A stretch of 32,518 nucleotides of DNA from Marinifilum caeruleilacunae (GCF_013141825.1 NZ_RZNH01000052.1:1-32518), one strand, 5' to 3'. Positions 8,108 through 17,105 are shown, counted from the stretch's first letter. The notes: generated by a model from the sequence alone, not told the origin. Translations and numbers: made by a program.

Positions 8108-10684
8108 ATGAAGAGATTTGCACTATTTATTTTGTTTATACTGCTCCACTTCTTGTCTTTTTCACAAGATAAAGGTCTCGATTTGAATTTTAAGAACACG
8201 GCCTTATCTGAAGTTCTTATTTTTCTGGAAAAGGAATATGACATTAAGTTCTCTTACAAAAATCAAATTATAGAGAATTTGAGTGTTTACATGATTCAGA
8301 AGGTTCATTCGAAAGAAGAAGTATTTAAAAAAATAGAAGGCGACTTACCCATTATTTTCACAAAAATTAATGAGCGATACTTTATAATCAAACGCAAAGT
8401 CGATGCTAAAAATCTAAAAAGCATATCTGGTTTTGTCATGGCAAAATCATCGGGAGAGAAATTGGTTGGAGCAGAGGTAATGAGTTTGGAGAAAAGAGTA
8501 GGAATCCTTACAAACCAAGAAGCTTACTTCAGGCTCGATAACATTCCTATAAACGATACCATTCTTATTAGATACCTGGGCTACGCTCCACAACTCATAG
8601 CTGCCCGAAGCTTTTCCCTCCAGGACACAATACAAATGATTGAGGAGATCGTGGGGTTGAATGAGGTAATCGTTAGAGATTATTTGACTTCTGGACTTGA
8701 CAGAAATGATAATGGTTCATTCAAAATTAATCCGAATCGGTTAGGATTACTTCCCGGACTTACCGAACCCGATTTATTCGAGAGTCTGCAGATGTTACCT
8801 GGAATTCAAAGTCCGGACGAAAGTGCATCAGGACTTCACATACGAGGAGGAACCCCCGACCAGAATTTGGTTTTATGGGATGGGATTAACATTTTCCAAA
8901 GTGGTCATTTGTTTGGTGCCATATCAGCATTAAACCCATATGTTACCAAAGATGTTCAGGTATTTAAAAGTGGAGTGAGTGCCCGCTATGGAAACAGAAT
9001 TTCCGGCGTAATAGATTTTAACTCCGGAGAAAAAGTTCCTACAAAAACAGAAGGTGGATTGGGTTTTAATATGACCCATGCCGATGCTTACCTTAAAACC
9101 CCTCTTGCCAATAAAAACATAGGTTTAATTTTATCTTTCAGAAGATCTTACACCGATGCATTTAATACTTTCACCAATAAACGTTTGTCTAAAAAAACCT
9201 TTCAGGCAACCAGGAAATTAAATATCGAAAATAATTTAGGCTACGATCCCTTAATTAGCAATAACTCCTACTATTATATCGATTATAACATTAAAACCAT
9301 TGCAAAATTATCTTCTAAAGATCAGTTGACTATGAATTATCTGCTCATACAAAATGAGTTGGACTATGTTACAAATGACATAGTAATAAAGGATGCTACC
9401 AAAGATGATTTAAAAATCAAAAACAATGGATTCCATATCTCCTGGAAAAGAAATTGGACGAACAGGTTCAGTCACTCGCTAAAGTTTAGCAACTCCCTGT
9501 ACGATTTAAATTACCGAGGCACATATTCCTATGAAAATGAATTACTCACCATTAAGTTGAAAGAAAATCAGATTAATGATCTTAGTGCTGAATTTCAAAG
9601 CAATTACAAAATTAGCCAAACAAAATCCCTGGTGTTGGGTTATCAGTTTGGATACAATAATACCTCATTTGGAATTGATGTAGAGGAGCTGTTCAACCAG
9701 GAAGATTCATATCGCATAAGCGATGATTATAAAGATGTAAATCATGCAGTTTATTTAGAGTACCAAATGAAAAGCAAGGCCTATTATCTAAATGCTGGAG
9801 TTCGAATGAATCGATTCGCTAAAAGTAAAGAAACATTTCTTGAGCCACGCTTGAATATTGAGTATTCGTTACATAAAAATTTAAGAATGAGATTGTCGGG
9901 AGGAATTAAAAATCAACCAATTAGTCAAATTGTGGAGTATGAGACCTCAGATTTCGGATTAGAAAATCAATTGTGGATATTGGCAGATGGAGAATCGTAC
10001 CCATTTCTTAGAAGCAAGCAAGTTTCATGGGGATTGATCTGGAAGAAAAACAACTGGCAAATCGATATTGAATCCTATTATAAACGAATAAAGGGATTAA
10101 CATCCTTAACCAGGGGCTTTACAAATGATGTTGCCGATTTCTCTTATGGAAAAAATACTAGCATAGGATTAGAGATTTTGGTGAAAAAGAGAATTAAAAA
10201 TTTCCGCACATGGGTAAGTTATACGCTTGCGAAATCCGATTTCAGATTTTCCAATTTAGAGGAAGCCAATCGCTTTTCGGGCAATTACGATGTAAGGCAC
10301 AATTTAGTCCTGGCCAATTCTTACAAGTATAAAAACATTGAGTTATCATTGGGTTGGAGGTTTCACTCCGGAAAACCATATACGCATCTCGAGTTAGACC
10401 AATCTGATAATGAGACCAACATTGTTTATGAAAAAGTGAATGGCAGTAGATTGCCGGTTTACCATAGACTCGATTTATCTGCAACTTATAAGCTTCAGCT
10501 TTCCAAAACATCAAAGTCCAATATGAAATTAGGATTTTCTATTCTCAATTTATACGACAGAAAAAACATTGTGAATCGATATTACTACCTATTAAGTGGG
10601 GGCGAAAATGGAGAGGTTTTAATAAGAAATGACAGGAGAGCACTTGGAATCACACCAAATGTAATATTCAGGTATCATTTTTAA
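8108..10684 (+). CDS. TonB-dependent outer-membrane receptor with STN signalling domain
   Basis: An 858-aa receptor. After a signal peptide (1-19) comes an STN domain (about 22-95; NTALSEVLIFLEKEYDIKFS), which contacts FecR. Then come a carboxypeptidase-regulatory-like beta-sandwich (about 104-180), a possible TonB-box region (GLNEVIV, 183-189), a plug domain (about 207-310; LHIRGGTPDQNLVLWDGINI) and a beta-barrel ending in the typical aromatic residue (FRYHF). It moves a substrate across the outer membrane using TonB energy and signals through FecR. No SusD-like gene follows, so it is not a SusC/D pair. The size and plug resemble the receptor/transducers paired with FecI/FecR. The substrate is unknown; the divergent metallopeptidase lipoprotein hints at a peptide or protein-derived ligand. 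Confidence 0.92.
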   Translation: MKRFALFILFILLHFLSFSQDKGLDLNFKNTALSEVLIFLEKEYDIKFSYKNQIIENLSVYMIQKVHSKEEVFKKIEGDLPIIFTKINERYFIIKRKVDAKNLKSISGFVMAKSSGEKLVGAEVMSLEKRVGILTNQEAYFRLDNIPINDTILIRYLGYAPQLIAARSFSLQDTIQMIEEIVGLNEVIVRDYLTSGLDRNDNGSFKINPNRLGLLPGLTEPDLFESLQMLPGIQSPDESASGLHIRGGTPDQNLVLWDGINIFQSGHLFGAISALNPYVTKDVQVFKSGVSARYGNRISGVIDFNSGEKVPTKTEGGLGFNMTHADAYLKTPLANKNIGLILSFRRSYTDAFNTFTNKRLSKKTFQATRKLNIENNLGYDPLISNNSYYYIDYNIKTIAKLSSKDQLTMNYLLIQNELDYVTNDIVIKDATKDDLKIKNNGFHISWKRNWTNRFSHSLKFSNSLYDLNYRGTYSYENELLTIKLKENQINDLSAEFQSNYKISQTKSLVLGYQFGYNNTSFGIDVEELFNQEDSYRISDDYKDVNHAVYLEYQMKSKAYYLNAGVRMNRFAKSKETFLEPRLNIEYSLHKNLRMRLSGGIKNQPISQIVEYETSDFGLENQLWILADGESYPFLRSKQVSWGLIWKKNNWQIDIESYYKRIKGLTSLTRGFTNDVADFSYGKNTSIGLEILVKKRIKNFRTWVSYTLAKSDFRFSNLEEANRFSGNYDVRHNLVLANSYKYKNIELSLGWRFHSGKPYTHLELDQSDNETNIVYEKVNGSRLPVYHRLDLSATYKLQLSKTSKSNMKLGFSILNLYDRKNIVNRYYYLLSGGENGEVLIRNDRRALGITPNVIFRYHF

Positions 10685-10695
10685 ATTAAGCCAAT

Positions 10696-10724
10696 AAAAA
10701 AAGGTCCCAATCAATTGAGACCTT
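10696..10724 (-). terminator. Terminator of the DUF6029 gene, perhaps used from both sides
   Basis: On the minus strand an 11-bp stem (AAGGTCTCAAT/ATTGGGACCTT, one G-U pair) is followed by seven T. It lies 26 bases after the DUF6029 stop and 11 bases after the convergent receptor's stop. On the plus strand one pair becomes an A-C mismatch and the T-run is poor, so it favours the minus strand. Confidence 0.8.
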
Positions 10725-10749
10725 CTTAATGATTCAAAAATATCTTTGA

Positions 10750-12348
10750 TTAAAAGCTCTTGCTTAAACTTATTGTCAGTCCGCTTGCTGCCGGCACCAT
10801 TCTACATACTCCGCCAACACACAACAAACCTTCTCTTTGTCTTCCATAACTTAGTGAGAAACGAGTTGAATTTTTCACAAAGCTTCCTCCTGCGTTAATG
10901 TAGTGCGTGTCGCTAACTCCCGAGTTGTACATATCAGAAATAAAGAAAGACCATTTGCTGCCAATATTATACTCCAATGCACCTGCTATCCAATCGCCCA
11001 TATCCTGATCGGTACTTAAGTACTGCACCTCAGTTCTAAGTGCTTTTCCTTTTTTGAATTTATACAGGAAATCGGCAACATAAATTTTACTCTTTACCAA
11101 ACCTTTGTCACCACCTTCGAGTGCACTTTTATTGTATTCAAGATTTATGAATGCAAAAGTTGATTTCAGCTTTTTAGACCATTTCTTATTTATCTCCACA
11201 TTAAAATCGCGATACAATTTGTCTCCATCCAAGCCTAAGAATTCACTGTCGCTGTAAAATACGCCATCAACCAAAGTTCCTTCCAATTTATTGTAGTGGG
11301 AATAATTAAAGGCAATTCTGGTTCCATATTTTCCTCCCAGGGCAGTTTTCTTTTTAAATGTGTACACAAAATCGATCTGAGCACCAATTTCGCCCATTGC
11401 CTGGGTTGAATAAGGGTAAATATTTGCAAGGCTATATTTATGCTGTTTGGTATTGGCTGGCAAATAATTAATCAGCAATTCGTTGTTAGCTGCTTCTCTT
11501 TCCGATCTGAAAAGCATATTTTCCAATCGACGGAACGAAAAATTAAAACCTAAACCTCTTTGCGTATAGCTGTAGTTGGCCAAAAGTGCATTCCCTTCGG
11601 AAACAATTTGGGGCGTGTTTGCATTACCATCCTTGCCTTTACTTACATATTCGAATTGTAAGGCACTGCGTCCCGAGGTAAAATCCATTCTTGCCGACCA
11701 TGCATCAACGCTCGACGGATAACCTTCAACTGGTCCTGTATAATCCTGGTAACGGTTCACATATCCAGCTCCTACAATAAAAACCGAATTCGTTTTGGCT
11801 TGCAAAGCAGTAAGTACATCCAGTTCTCCATCAAAACCTCTTACTCTTCCCTTACCTGTGTCGAAATATTTTCGTTGTTTTCCATATACAGCTTTTAAGC
11901 TGATATAGTCGGTAGGTTTAAATTTAACGTTTACCCCTTCCAGAGCGTTATTCAATCCCAACTGCCTGTCTTCATAGGCTCTAAAAAGCAAGCCGCTTCC
12001 AAACTGCTCATAAAAATTCCCAACGGTAATGGACAAATCCTGGTTTTCATAGCTAACAAATCGATGAACGATTCCATTGTCTTCCAGCTGGAAATCATAT
12101 CCCAAAAGGGGAGGCAAATAGGCTTCGTACTGGATTCCAGCTTTAAAATTTCCATAGGTATAATCAAGCTTCAGGTAATTGTTCGATCCAAATTTGTCTT
12201 TGGGTGCTACTGCCCCAATTTTACTGTCGTTTTTGTAAATTTGGTTGTTACTTTCAAAACTCCCGGTAAGCGTTCCTTTATTTTGCGAATGTGCCATATT
12301 GCCACAGCACAGCAATAGCAAAATAAGGCATGTATATACTTTATTCAT
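10750..12348 (-). CDS. DUF6029-family outer-membrane beta-barrel protein
   Basis: A 532-aa protein with a signal peptide (cleavage near MAHSQ, residues 18-22), then many alternating amphipathic strands and a C-terminal Phe, as in outer-membrane barrels. The pattern matches the Bacteroidota DUF6029 family from memory (GNFYEQFGSGLLFRAYEDR at about 110-130). The mature protein has exactly two cysteines, C510 and C515, in LLCVGGVCRMVP close to the last strand. It is the last gene of a cluster on the minus strand, 31 bases after a TlpA-like thioredoxin, with a PRX-like1 gene further upstream. That pairing suggests the C-x4-C pair is oxidised or reduced by the TlpA protein, but this is inference. 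The transported molecule, if any, is unknown. Confidence 0.75.
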   Translation of the reverse strand: MNKVYTCLILLLLCCGNMAHSQNKGTLTGSFESNNQIYKNDSKIGAVAPKDKFGSNNYLKLDYTYGNFKAGIQYEAYLPPLLGYDFQLEDNGIVHRFVSYENQDLSITVGNFYEQFGSGLLFRAYEDRQLGLNNALEGVNVKFKPTDYISLKAVYGKQRKYFDTGKGRVRGFDGELDVLTALQAKTNSVFIVGAGYVNRYQDYTGPVEGYPSSVDAWSARMDFTSGRSALQFEYVSKGKDGNANTPQIVSEGNALLANYSYTQRGLGFNFSFRRLENMLFRSEREAANNELLINYLPANTKQHKYSLANIYPYSTQAMGEIGAQIDFVYTFKKKTALGGKYGTRIAFNYSHYNKLEGTLVDGVFYSDSEFLGLDGDKLYRDFNVEINKKWSKKLKSTFAFINLEYNKSALEGGDKGLVKSKIYVADFLYKFKKGKALRTEVQYLSTDQDMGDWIAGALEYNIGSKWSFFISDMYNSGVSDTHYINAGGSFVKNSTRFSLSYGRQREGLLCVGGVCRMVPAASGLTISLSKSF

Positions 12349-12379
12349 CTTGATTTTTTTACTGATAAAACTTTAAGGA

Positions 12380-12868
12380 TTACTTGATTAACTGGCGTAC
12401 TTGCTCGATTACCTCATCCTCGTTTCCTGGATTATAACTGGTATGTTCCCAAACAATTTCGCCCTTCCCATTTAAAACAAATGTATGAGGTACATTTACC
12501 ACGTTTAAGGCACGTTTTAAATCCTGGTTCTGATCCAGGTATACCTCGAAAGGCCAGTCTTTACCATACACGAGGCTTTTTACCCTGGCACTGGCACGAG
12601 TATCATCAATTGAAATGGCAATAATTTTCACCCCTGTTTCTTCATGCCAATCATCAAATTCATCAGTAAAAGCCGATAACTCATTCAGGCAAGGTTTACA
12701 CCAGGTTGCCCAAAAACTAATAATCATTGGCTTTCCATCGTTGGAAAACTCAACGGAAGATACTTCTTCTCCATCAAGAGTTTTTACACTCACTTCAGGC
12801 ATCTTTTTCTGTGCCTGAATACCGATACTTACACTCAACAAAAGGAGCGCGAATAAGAATTTTTTCAT
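12380..12868 (-). CDS. TlpA-like exported thioredoxin-fold protein
   Basis: A 162-aa periplasmic thiol-disulfide oxidoreductase. The start is placed at the ATG ending at 12868 because it opens a clear signal peptide (MKKFLFALLLLSVSIGIQAQ); the longer open frame up to 12958 adds 30 residues with no export logic. The active site is WCKPC (Cys57, Cys60) and the cis-Pro loop is VPHT (Pro127), with the TlpA/ResA-type insertion between. Such proteins keep cysteines reduced in the periplasm. It is 31 bases upstream of the DUF6029 barrel gene, so the two are probably translated from one mRNA and the barrel's two cysteines are a plausible target. There is no lipobox cysteine. Confidence 0.88.
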   Translation of the reverse strand: MKKFLFALLLLSVSIGIQAQKKMPEVSVKTLDGEEVSSVEFSNDGKPMIISFWATWCKPCLNELSAFTDEFDDWHEETGVKIIAISIDDTRASARVKSLVYGKDWPFEVYLDQNQDLKRALNVVNVPHTFVLNGKGEIVWEHTSYNPGNEDEVIEQVRQLIK

Positions 12869-13061
12869 GTTAAAAAATATAGATTGATTAGTGGTTAAGA
12901 GTCTGAATATAATATTTTTTAATATGATTCTGGAAACTTGGTAATGAAAGATTTGCAATATTCTGTAAAGAATAAAAGTGAAAGGCTCGGATTATAAGGC
13001 TTAAGGGAAATTAGCCAAGAACGAAAATTTTAATGCAGATTCTTATCATCAGCAGGATGAA

Positions 13062-13136
13062 ACACAAATAACGCGGATCTGACAAACTGTTACGAAATAC
13101 ATTCGTATTGATCTGTTCTATCCGCGTCATTTACGT
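13062..13136. repeat. Imperfect inverted repeat with CGCGGAT/ATCCGCG arms
   Basis: AAATAACGCGGAT (13066-13078) mirrors ATCCGCGTCATTT (13120-13132) with one mismatch, and TACGAA/TTCGTA (91-96 with 102-107 of this hundred) forms the tip. Together they make a long interrupted hairpin between the PRX-like1 and TlpA genes. The arms resemble a dispersed intergenic repeat (GCGGAT..ATCCGCG type) that I recall from Bacteroidota genomes. The remaining bases of the 12869-13154 gap show nothing else. Confidence 0.55.
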
Positions 13137-13154
13137 TCACTTATTGATGAAGCA

Positions 13155-13742
13155 TCACACCAAATCGCAGGCATCAGCTGGCATCCAGTGTTTATCTTTT
13201 CCATCCCATTTTACATTACAGCCAATTGGGTTGGTAACAGGAGTCGAAACTGATTTTCCATCCAGGTATTCAATAATTGCTCGTTCCAAATCACGAACTG
13301 TAACCTTCGAAGTATCTTTTGGATTATCAACAGCACGTCCTGTATAAATCAATTCTCTTTTTTCGTTAAACAGGTAAAAATGCGGTGTTCGCAAAGCACC
13401 ATAGTTTACCGCTATTTCTTGTGTTTCATCGTGAAGGTACACCCAAGGAAAATCATTTTCTTCCATGCGTGTTACCATGTGGTCATAATCATCTTCTTCG
13501 TATGTATTTGGAGAGTTCGAATTGATTCCAACAAATTCAACTCCATGTGGAATGTACTTATCTGCAATGGCTCGGGTGTCCTCATCCGAACCTGTAACGT
13601 ACGGACAATGATTGCAGGTGAAAAAGACTACCAGTAGTTTTGAAGACTTAAAATCATTCAACTTGTATCTAATTCCATCGGTTGCAATCAGGTTAAACTC
13701 GGGAGCTTTATCTCCTATTTGTAAGGTAAATGCCATTTTCAA
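13155..13742 (-). CDS. Thioredoxin family protein, PRX-like1 (AhpC/TSA-related)
   Basis: A 195-aa cytosolic protein with the AhpC/TSA thioredoxin fold: GDKAPEFNL at the N-terminus and CNHCPYV with Cys43 and Cys46 at the active site, as in the PRX_like1 group, rather than a lone peroxidatic Cys. The C-terminus [18 protein letters not shown] ending in ACDLV adds two more cysteines (about 175 and 192), a family hallmark from memory. It has no signal peptide. Members are thought to act in thiol redox chemistry or peroxide defence, but the substrate is not known. The start could instead be the Met two codons on (MAFTLQIG). It is upstream of the TlpA gene on the same strand, but a 286-bp gap with a hairpin repeat lies between, so co-transcription is uncertain. 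Confidence 0.85.
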   Translation of the reverse strand: MKMAFTLQIGDKAPEFNLIATDGIRYKLNDFKSSKLLVVFFTCNHCPYVTGSDEDTRAIADKYIPHGVEFVGINSNSPNTYEEDDYDHMVTRMEENDFPWVYLHDETQEIAVNYGALRTPHFYLFNEKRELIYTGRAVDNPKDTSKVTVRDLERAIIEYLDGKSVSTPVTNPIGCNVKWDGKDKHWMPADACDLV

Positions 13743-13949
13743 ATTCGTTTTAGGTTGTTACTACATTAAATTTACCGATTATTTTGATAAGTTCTAAATT
13801 ATTAAGTCTCATTTTTTGCATTAAACTTCCATTAAGTTAACATTATCGAATTAAATTTTGCCATTCATTTTTAACACACTTTTAATAAAGGGTTCAGATA
13901 CATCAGCTTGGTATTTTATAAACTTGTTGTAGTAAAAAAATAGATCAAC

Positions 13950-14504
13950 ATGCTTATGAAAGGCAGGATAATTAGTGCAGGTTTTATACCCGATAGAGCA
14001 CATTTCGACAAACAACAATTGAAGTTGACCAATATAAAGGTAGATGATTCATTTCATTGGAATCAATTATCCAAAAAGCAGTCGCAAAAAGAGATCGAAA
14101 TCAAAAGTTTATTGTACGCTATGCGAAGAAAATCAGACAAGCTATACAATAAGCATTTGAGATTGATTTCACCCGTACTGAACCGACATACAAAATTTTG
14201 GAAATTACTTACAGAATCGGAACAAAATGCAAAAGCATTTAGTGGCTGGTTGGAGCACATGAGAACTTTTTATGATTTAATTATCAGTGATCCCAAATAC
14301 AAAGAAGCTTTAAACGAGTATTCTATTGATTTATCGGAGTTCCATAAAGGCTTGATAATGCTGCAAGGAATTCAACAAACTCATCGTAAGTTGCAAAAGT
14401 GTATTTGTGAGAAAAGACTTATGCTGAAGCGAATCAATAAAGTTCCAATTGATTTTGATTCGGTAAATTCATACTACGCAAACAGAAACCACTATGTATT
14501 TTAA
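13950..14504 (+). CDS. Hypothetical protein, 184 aa
   Basis: I do not recognise this protein. It opens MLMKGRIISAGFIPDRAHF and is rich in Lys, Arg, Leu and Ile with long predicted helices (about 38-150), few Gly or Pro, and a Tyr/Asn-rich end (YYANRNHYVF). There is no signal peptide, membrane helix or CxxC pair. The start may be at 13950 or at the Met two codons later. It stands alone: its left neighbour is divergent across a 207-bp AT-rich gap in which I see no clear promoter, and its right neighbour is convergent with 90 bp between. The sequence looks like a small helical cytoplasmic protein. The long uninterrupted frame and natural composition argue that it is real; the function is unknown. 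Confidence 0.6.
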   Translation: MLMKGRIISAGFIPDRAHFDKQQLKLTNIKVDDSFHWNQLSKKQSQKEIEIKSLLYAMRRKSDKLYNKHLRLISPVLNRHTKFWKLLTESEQNAKAFSGWLEHMRTFYDLIISDPKYKEALNEYSIDLSEFHKGLIMLQGIQQTHRKLQKCICEKRLMLKRINKVPIDFDSVNSYYANRNHYVF

Positions 14505-14594
14505 ATAATGATATCCCTCTGAAGCAGGTCACCGGATTTTGTCAATTAAGTCGATACTACTTTCCTTTCGCCTCCGGTGCACCTGTTTCCGATT

Positions 14595-15779
14595 TTATTT
14601 CCAATCGGAATAAATCAGGTATTTTTTTCGAATTTCTTTATAGGATTCAAGATCTTTTTGCCAAGTGGCCCTGATCTCTTCTTCGCTCATTCCTTTTTCG
14701 ATCTGCTTTCGCAAGGTATCGGTTCCAGCCAGGTTTTTAAAGAAAGCATTAAAAAATTTAGTGTTGGAATGCAATTGTTGGTGAGCCAATAGCAGGAAGG
14801 ATAAATCCAAATTTTTACGTTTTCTGAAATCCATTAAATCAAACTTGCTTAAATCCTTACCAAAACATTTTTCTCCTTCAAATTTTGGATATTTACTTGC
14901 ACCTGGAATGCTACGCGGTGTGAAAGAAAAATCGCCTTGATTCATTTTAGGATGTCCAAAGCACTGAAAAGGCTGATCGGTACCGCGACCTGCACTAACT
15001 GGTGTTCCTTCGAAAAAACAGAGCGAAGGATACAAAGCAACCGACAAGGCATTGGGAAGGTTTGGAGAAGGTTTTACAGGCAAATCATAAACCTGATTTC
15101 TTGTCCAGTTCTTACATGGAATTACCTTCAAATCACATTTTACTTTTCCCTTTAGCCAGGATTCACCATTAATCATTTTAGCATACTCACCAATGCTTAA
15201 ACCATACACAACAGGAACTGGATGCATGCCCACAAAAGATGAATATTTTTTCTCTAAAACCGGACCATCGATATAGTGTGCATTCGGATTGGGTCGGTCC
15301 AAAACGATAAGAGGAATATTTTGCTCGGCACAAATTTCCATAACATAGTGCAGTGTAGAAATATAGGTGTAAAATCGAACTCCAACATCTTGAATATCAA
15401 ATATCATAATATCCAGATCCTGAACCTCTTCGATACCAGGTTTAAAATGTTTACCATACAAAGAAACAATAGAAATACCTGTTTTTACATCCTTACTGTT
15501 CTTGATTTTCTCCCCGGCATCGGCAGTTCCACGAAAACCATGTTCGGGACTAAAAATTCTTTTGATCCTGATATTTTTAGAAAGTAAAAAATCTACCAGG
15601 TGCTGATCTCCAACCAATGAAGACTGATTGCCAACCAGACCAACCGACTTATTCTGCAACATCGGCAAATAAAGATGATCCCTTTCGGCAGCAGGAATCA
15701 CTTTCTCATCATTTTGCGCTACACAAGATGTGCTGACTGATATCAGTAAAATTAGAATTACAAACAAATTATTTCTCAC
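14595..15779 (-). CDS. namZ: DUF1343 protein, exo-beta-N-acetylmuramidase NamZ (GH171)
   Basis: A 394-aa exported enzyme of the DUF1343 family, now known as GH171, which removes terminal MurNAc from peptidoglycan fragments. Recognisable motifs are the N-terminal block VGLVGNQSSLVG (46-57), SPEHGFRG (77-84), the very characteristic FDIQDVGVRFYTYIST (127-142) and VLDRPNPN. The signal peptide (1-21) ends in STSCVAQ; the cysteine could make it a lipoprotein, but the -3 residue is Ser rather than Leu, so ordinary cleavage is equally possible. There is no other peptidoglycan-recycling gene directly beside it; an MltF-like transglycosylase lies 13 kb away. It is divergent from the permease gene. The assignment to the family is firm; the substrate is by family. 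Confidence 0.88.
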   Translation of the reverse strand: MRNNLFVILILLISVSTSCVAQNDEKVIPAAERDHLYLPMLQNKSVGLVGNQSSLVGDQHLVDFLLSKNIRIKRIFSPEHGFRGTADAGEKIKNSKDVKTGISIVSLYGKHFKPGIEEVQDLDIMIFDIQDVGVRFYTYISTLHYVMEICAEQNIPLIVLDRPNPNAHYIDGPVLEKKYSSFVGMHPVPVVYGLSIGEYAKMINGESWLKGKVKCDLKVIPCKNWTRNQVYDLPVKPSPNLPNALSVALYPSLCFFEGTPVSAGRGTDQPFQCFGHPKMNQGDFSFTPRSIPGASKYPKFEGEKCFGKDLSKFDLMDFRKRKNLDLSFLLLAHQQLHSNTKFFNAFFKNLAGTDTLRKQIEKGMSEEEIRATWQKDLESYKEIRKKYLIYSDWK

Positions 15780-15827
15780 ACTAATCTCTTTTCGAATTTT
15801 AATAAAATGAAATAAACATGAATTTAC

Positions 15828-15835
15828 TACTTTTG
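15828..15835 (+). promoter_or_regulatory. Candidate -7 box of the permease gene
   Basis: TACTTTTG is a perfect TAnnTTTG match, 28 bases before the TTG start at 15864. Transcription would start near 15841. No clear -33 element is visible. Confidence 0.4.
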
Positions 15836-15863
15836 TGTTAATCTTAACAAAAAGAATGTCGAT

Positions 15864-17105
15864 TTGAACCTGGAACTGTTTATAGCCAATAAAATTACTA
15901 CTGGTGAAAAGGGCGAAAAAAAAATGTCTCGCCCAATTATTAAGATCGCCAAAGTTAGCATTTCACTTGGAATCAGCGTAATGATTTTGGCAGTTGCTAT
16001 TGTAACTGGTTTCAAATCGGAAATTACCAATAAAGTAACGGGTTTTGGTTCTCACATACAGATTACCAATTACGATAACAACTCCTCTTTCGAAACACAA
16101 CCAATAAGCAAGGACATTATCGACACCAGTCTGATTCAACAGATTGATGGCATTCGACACATTCAATCATTTGCTACAAAACCAGGTATTCTGAAGGCAA
16201 AATCGGAAATTCAGGGCATTGTTTTAAATGGCATTGGAAAAGATTTCGACTGGAGCTTTTTTGAGCAACACCTGGTGGATGGAGAGATTTTTGAATTGGG
16301 AGATCAGAGAAGCAATCAAATCCTGATTTCGGAGAAACTCTCAGATTTACTTCAGGTAGGCGTTGGCGATAAAATTACAGTTTACTTTATTCAGCAACCG
16401 CCACGCGAACGCAGGCTAACAATATCAGGCATTTACAATACAGGAATGGAAGAATTCGACAAGCTTTTCCTTGTTGGCGATATGCGACACATTCAGAAAC
16501 TGAACGACTGGGAAGAAAACCAGGTAAGTGGTTATGAAGTTTATATCGACGATTTTAGTGAGCTATCTGAACTTACCTACCTTGTAAAACAAATCACTGC
16601 AAGTTCTTTTACCCAGGAAGGCGGAAGCATTAAAGTAAGAAGTATTGTTCGAAAATATCCGCAAATATTCAGTTGGCTCGATATGCTCAACATTAATGTT
16701 TGGATTATACTTTCACTCATGATTATTGTGGCAGGCATTAATATGATATCTGGCTTGCTGATTATCATCCTTGAAAAAACCAATATGATTGGAATATTGA
16801 AAGCTTTGGGTACATCCAATTGGTCAATCCGAAAAGTATTTCTTTACCAGGCCAGCATGATTATTGGCAAAGGAATGCTTTGGGGAAATGTAATTGGAAT
16901 TGGTCTATGCCTGATTCAGCATTATTTTGAAATCATTCCACTGGATCCTACCAACTACTACGTAGACACTGTACCTGTAAATCTTAAATTAAGCCATTTA
17001 TTGCTATTAAATGTTGGAAGCTTAATCGCTACAGTGTCCATGTTGTTGATTCCATCTTATCTGATCACAAAAATAAGCCCGGCAAAAGCCATTAAGTTCG
17101 ATTAA
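15864..17105 (+). CDS. FtsX/LolC/E-type ABC transporter permease
   Basis: A 413-aa inner-membrane permease of the lipoprotein-release (LolC/LolE) and MacB/FtsX superfamily. One helix near 27-50 is followed by a large periplasmic domain (about 51-275) and three helices (about 278-302, 325-348 and 378-400). The cytosolic segment EKTNMIGILKALGTSNWSIR is the usual coupling element for the ATPase. No ABC ATPase gene is nearby, so the partner must be encoded elsewhere; this is common for Bacteroidota Lol permeases. The start codon is TTG: the family N-terminus MNLELFIANKI begins exactly there, no in-frame ATG exists upstream, and the ATG at 15856 is in another frame and meets a stop after three codons. 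The role is probably transfer of lipoproteins toward the outer membrane. Confidence 0.83.
   Translation: MNLELFIANKITTGEKGEKKMSRPIIKIAKVSISLGISVMILAVAIVTGFKSEITNKVTGFGSHIQITNYDNNSSFETQPISKDIIDTSLIQQIDGIRHIQSFATKPGILKAKSEIQGIVLNGIGKDFDWSFFEQHLVDGEIFELGDQRSNQILISEKLSDLLQVGVGDKITVYFIQQPPRERRLTISGIYNTGMEEFDKLFLVGDMRHIQKLNDWEENQVSGYEVYIDDFSELSELTYLVKQITASSFTQEGGSIKVRSIVRKYPQIFSWLDMLNINVWIILSLMIIVAGINMISGLLIIILEKTNMIGILKALGTSNWSIRKVFLYQASMIIGKGMLWGNVIGIGLCLIQHYFEIIPLDPTNYYVDTVPVNLKLSHLLLLNVGSLIATVSMLLIPSYLITKISPAKAIKFD

Noticed and set aside
12869-12958. N-terminal extension of the TlpA protein
   Set aside because: The extra 30 residues precede a perfect signal peptide and would bury it; translation more likely starts at the internal Met.
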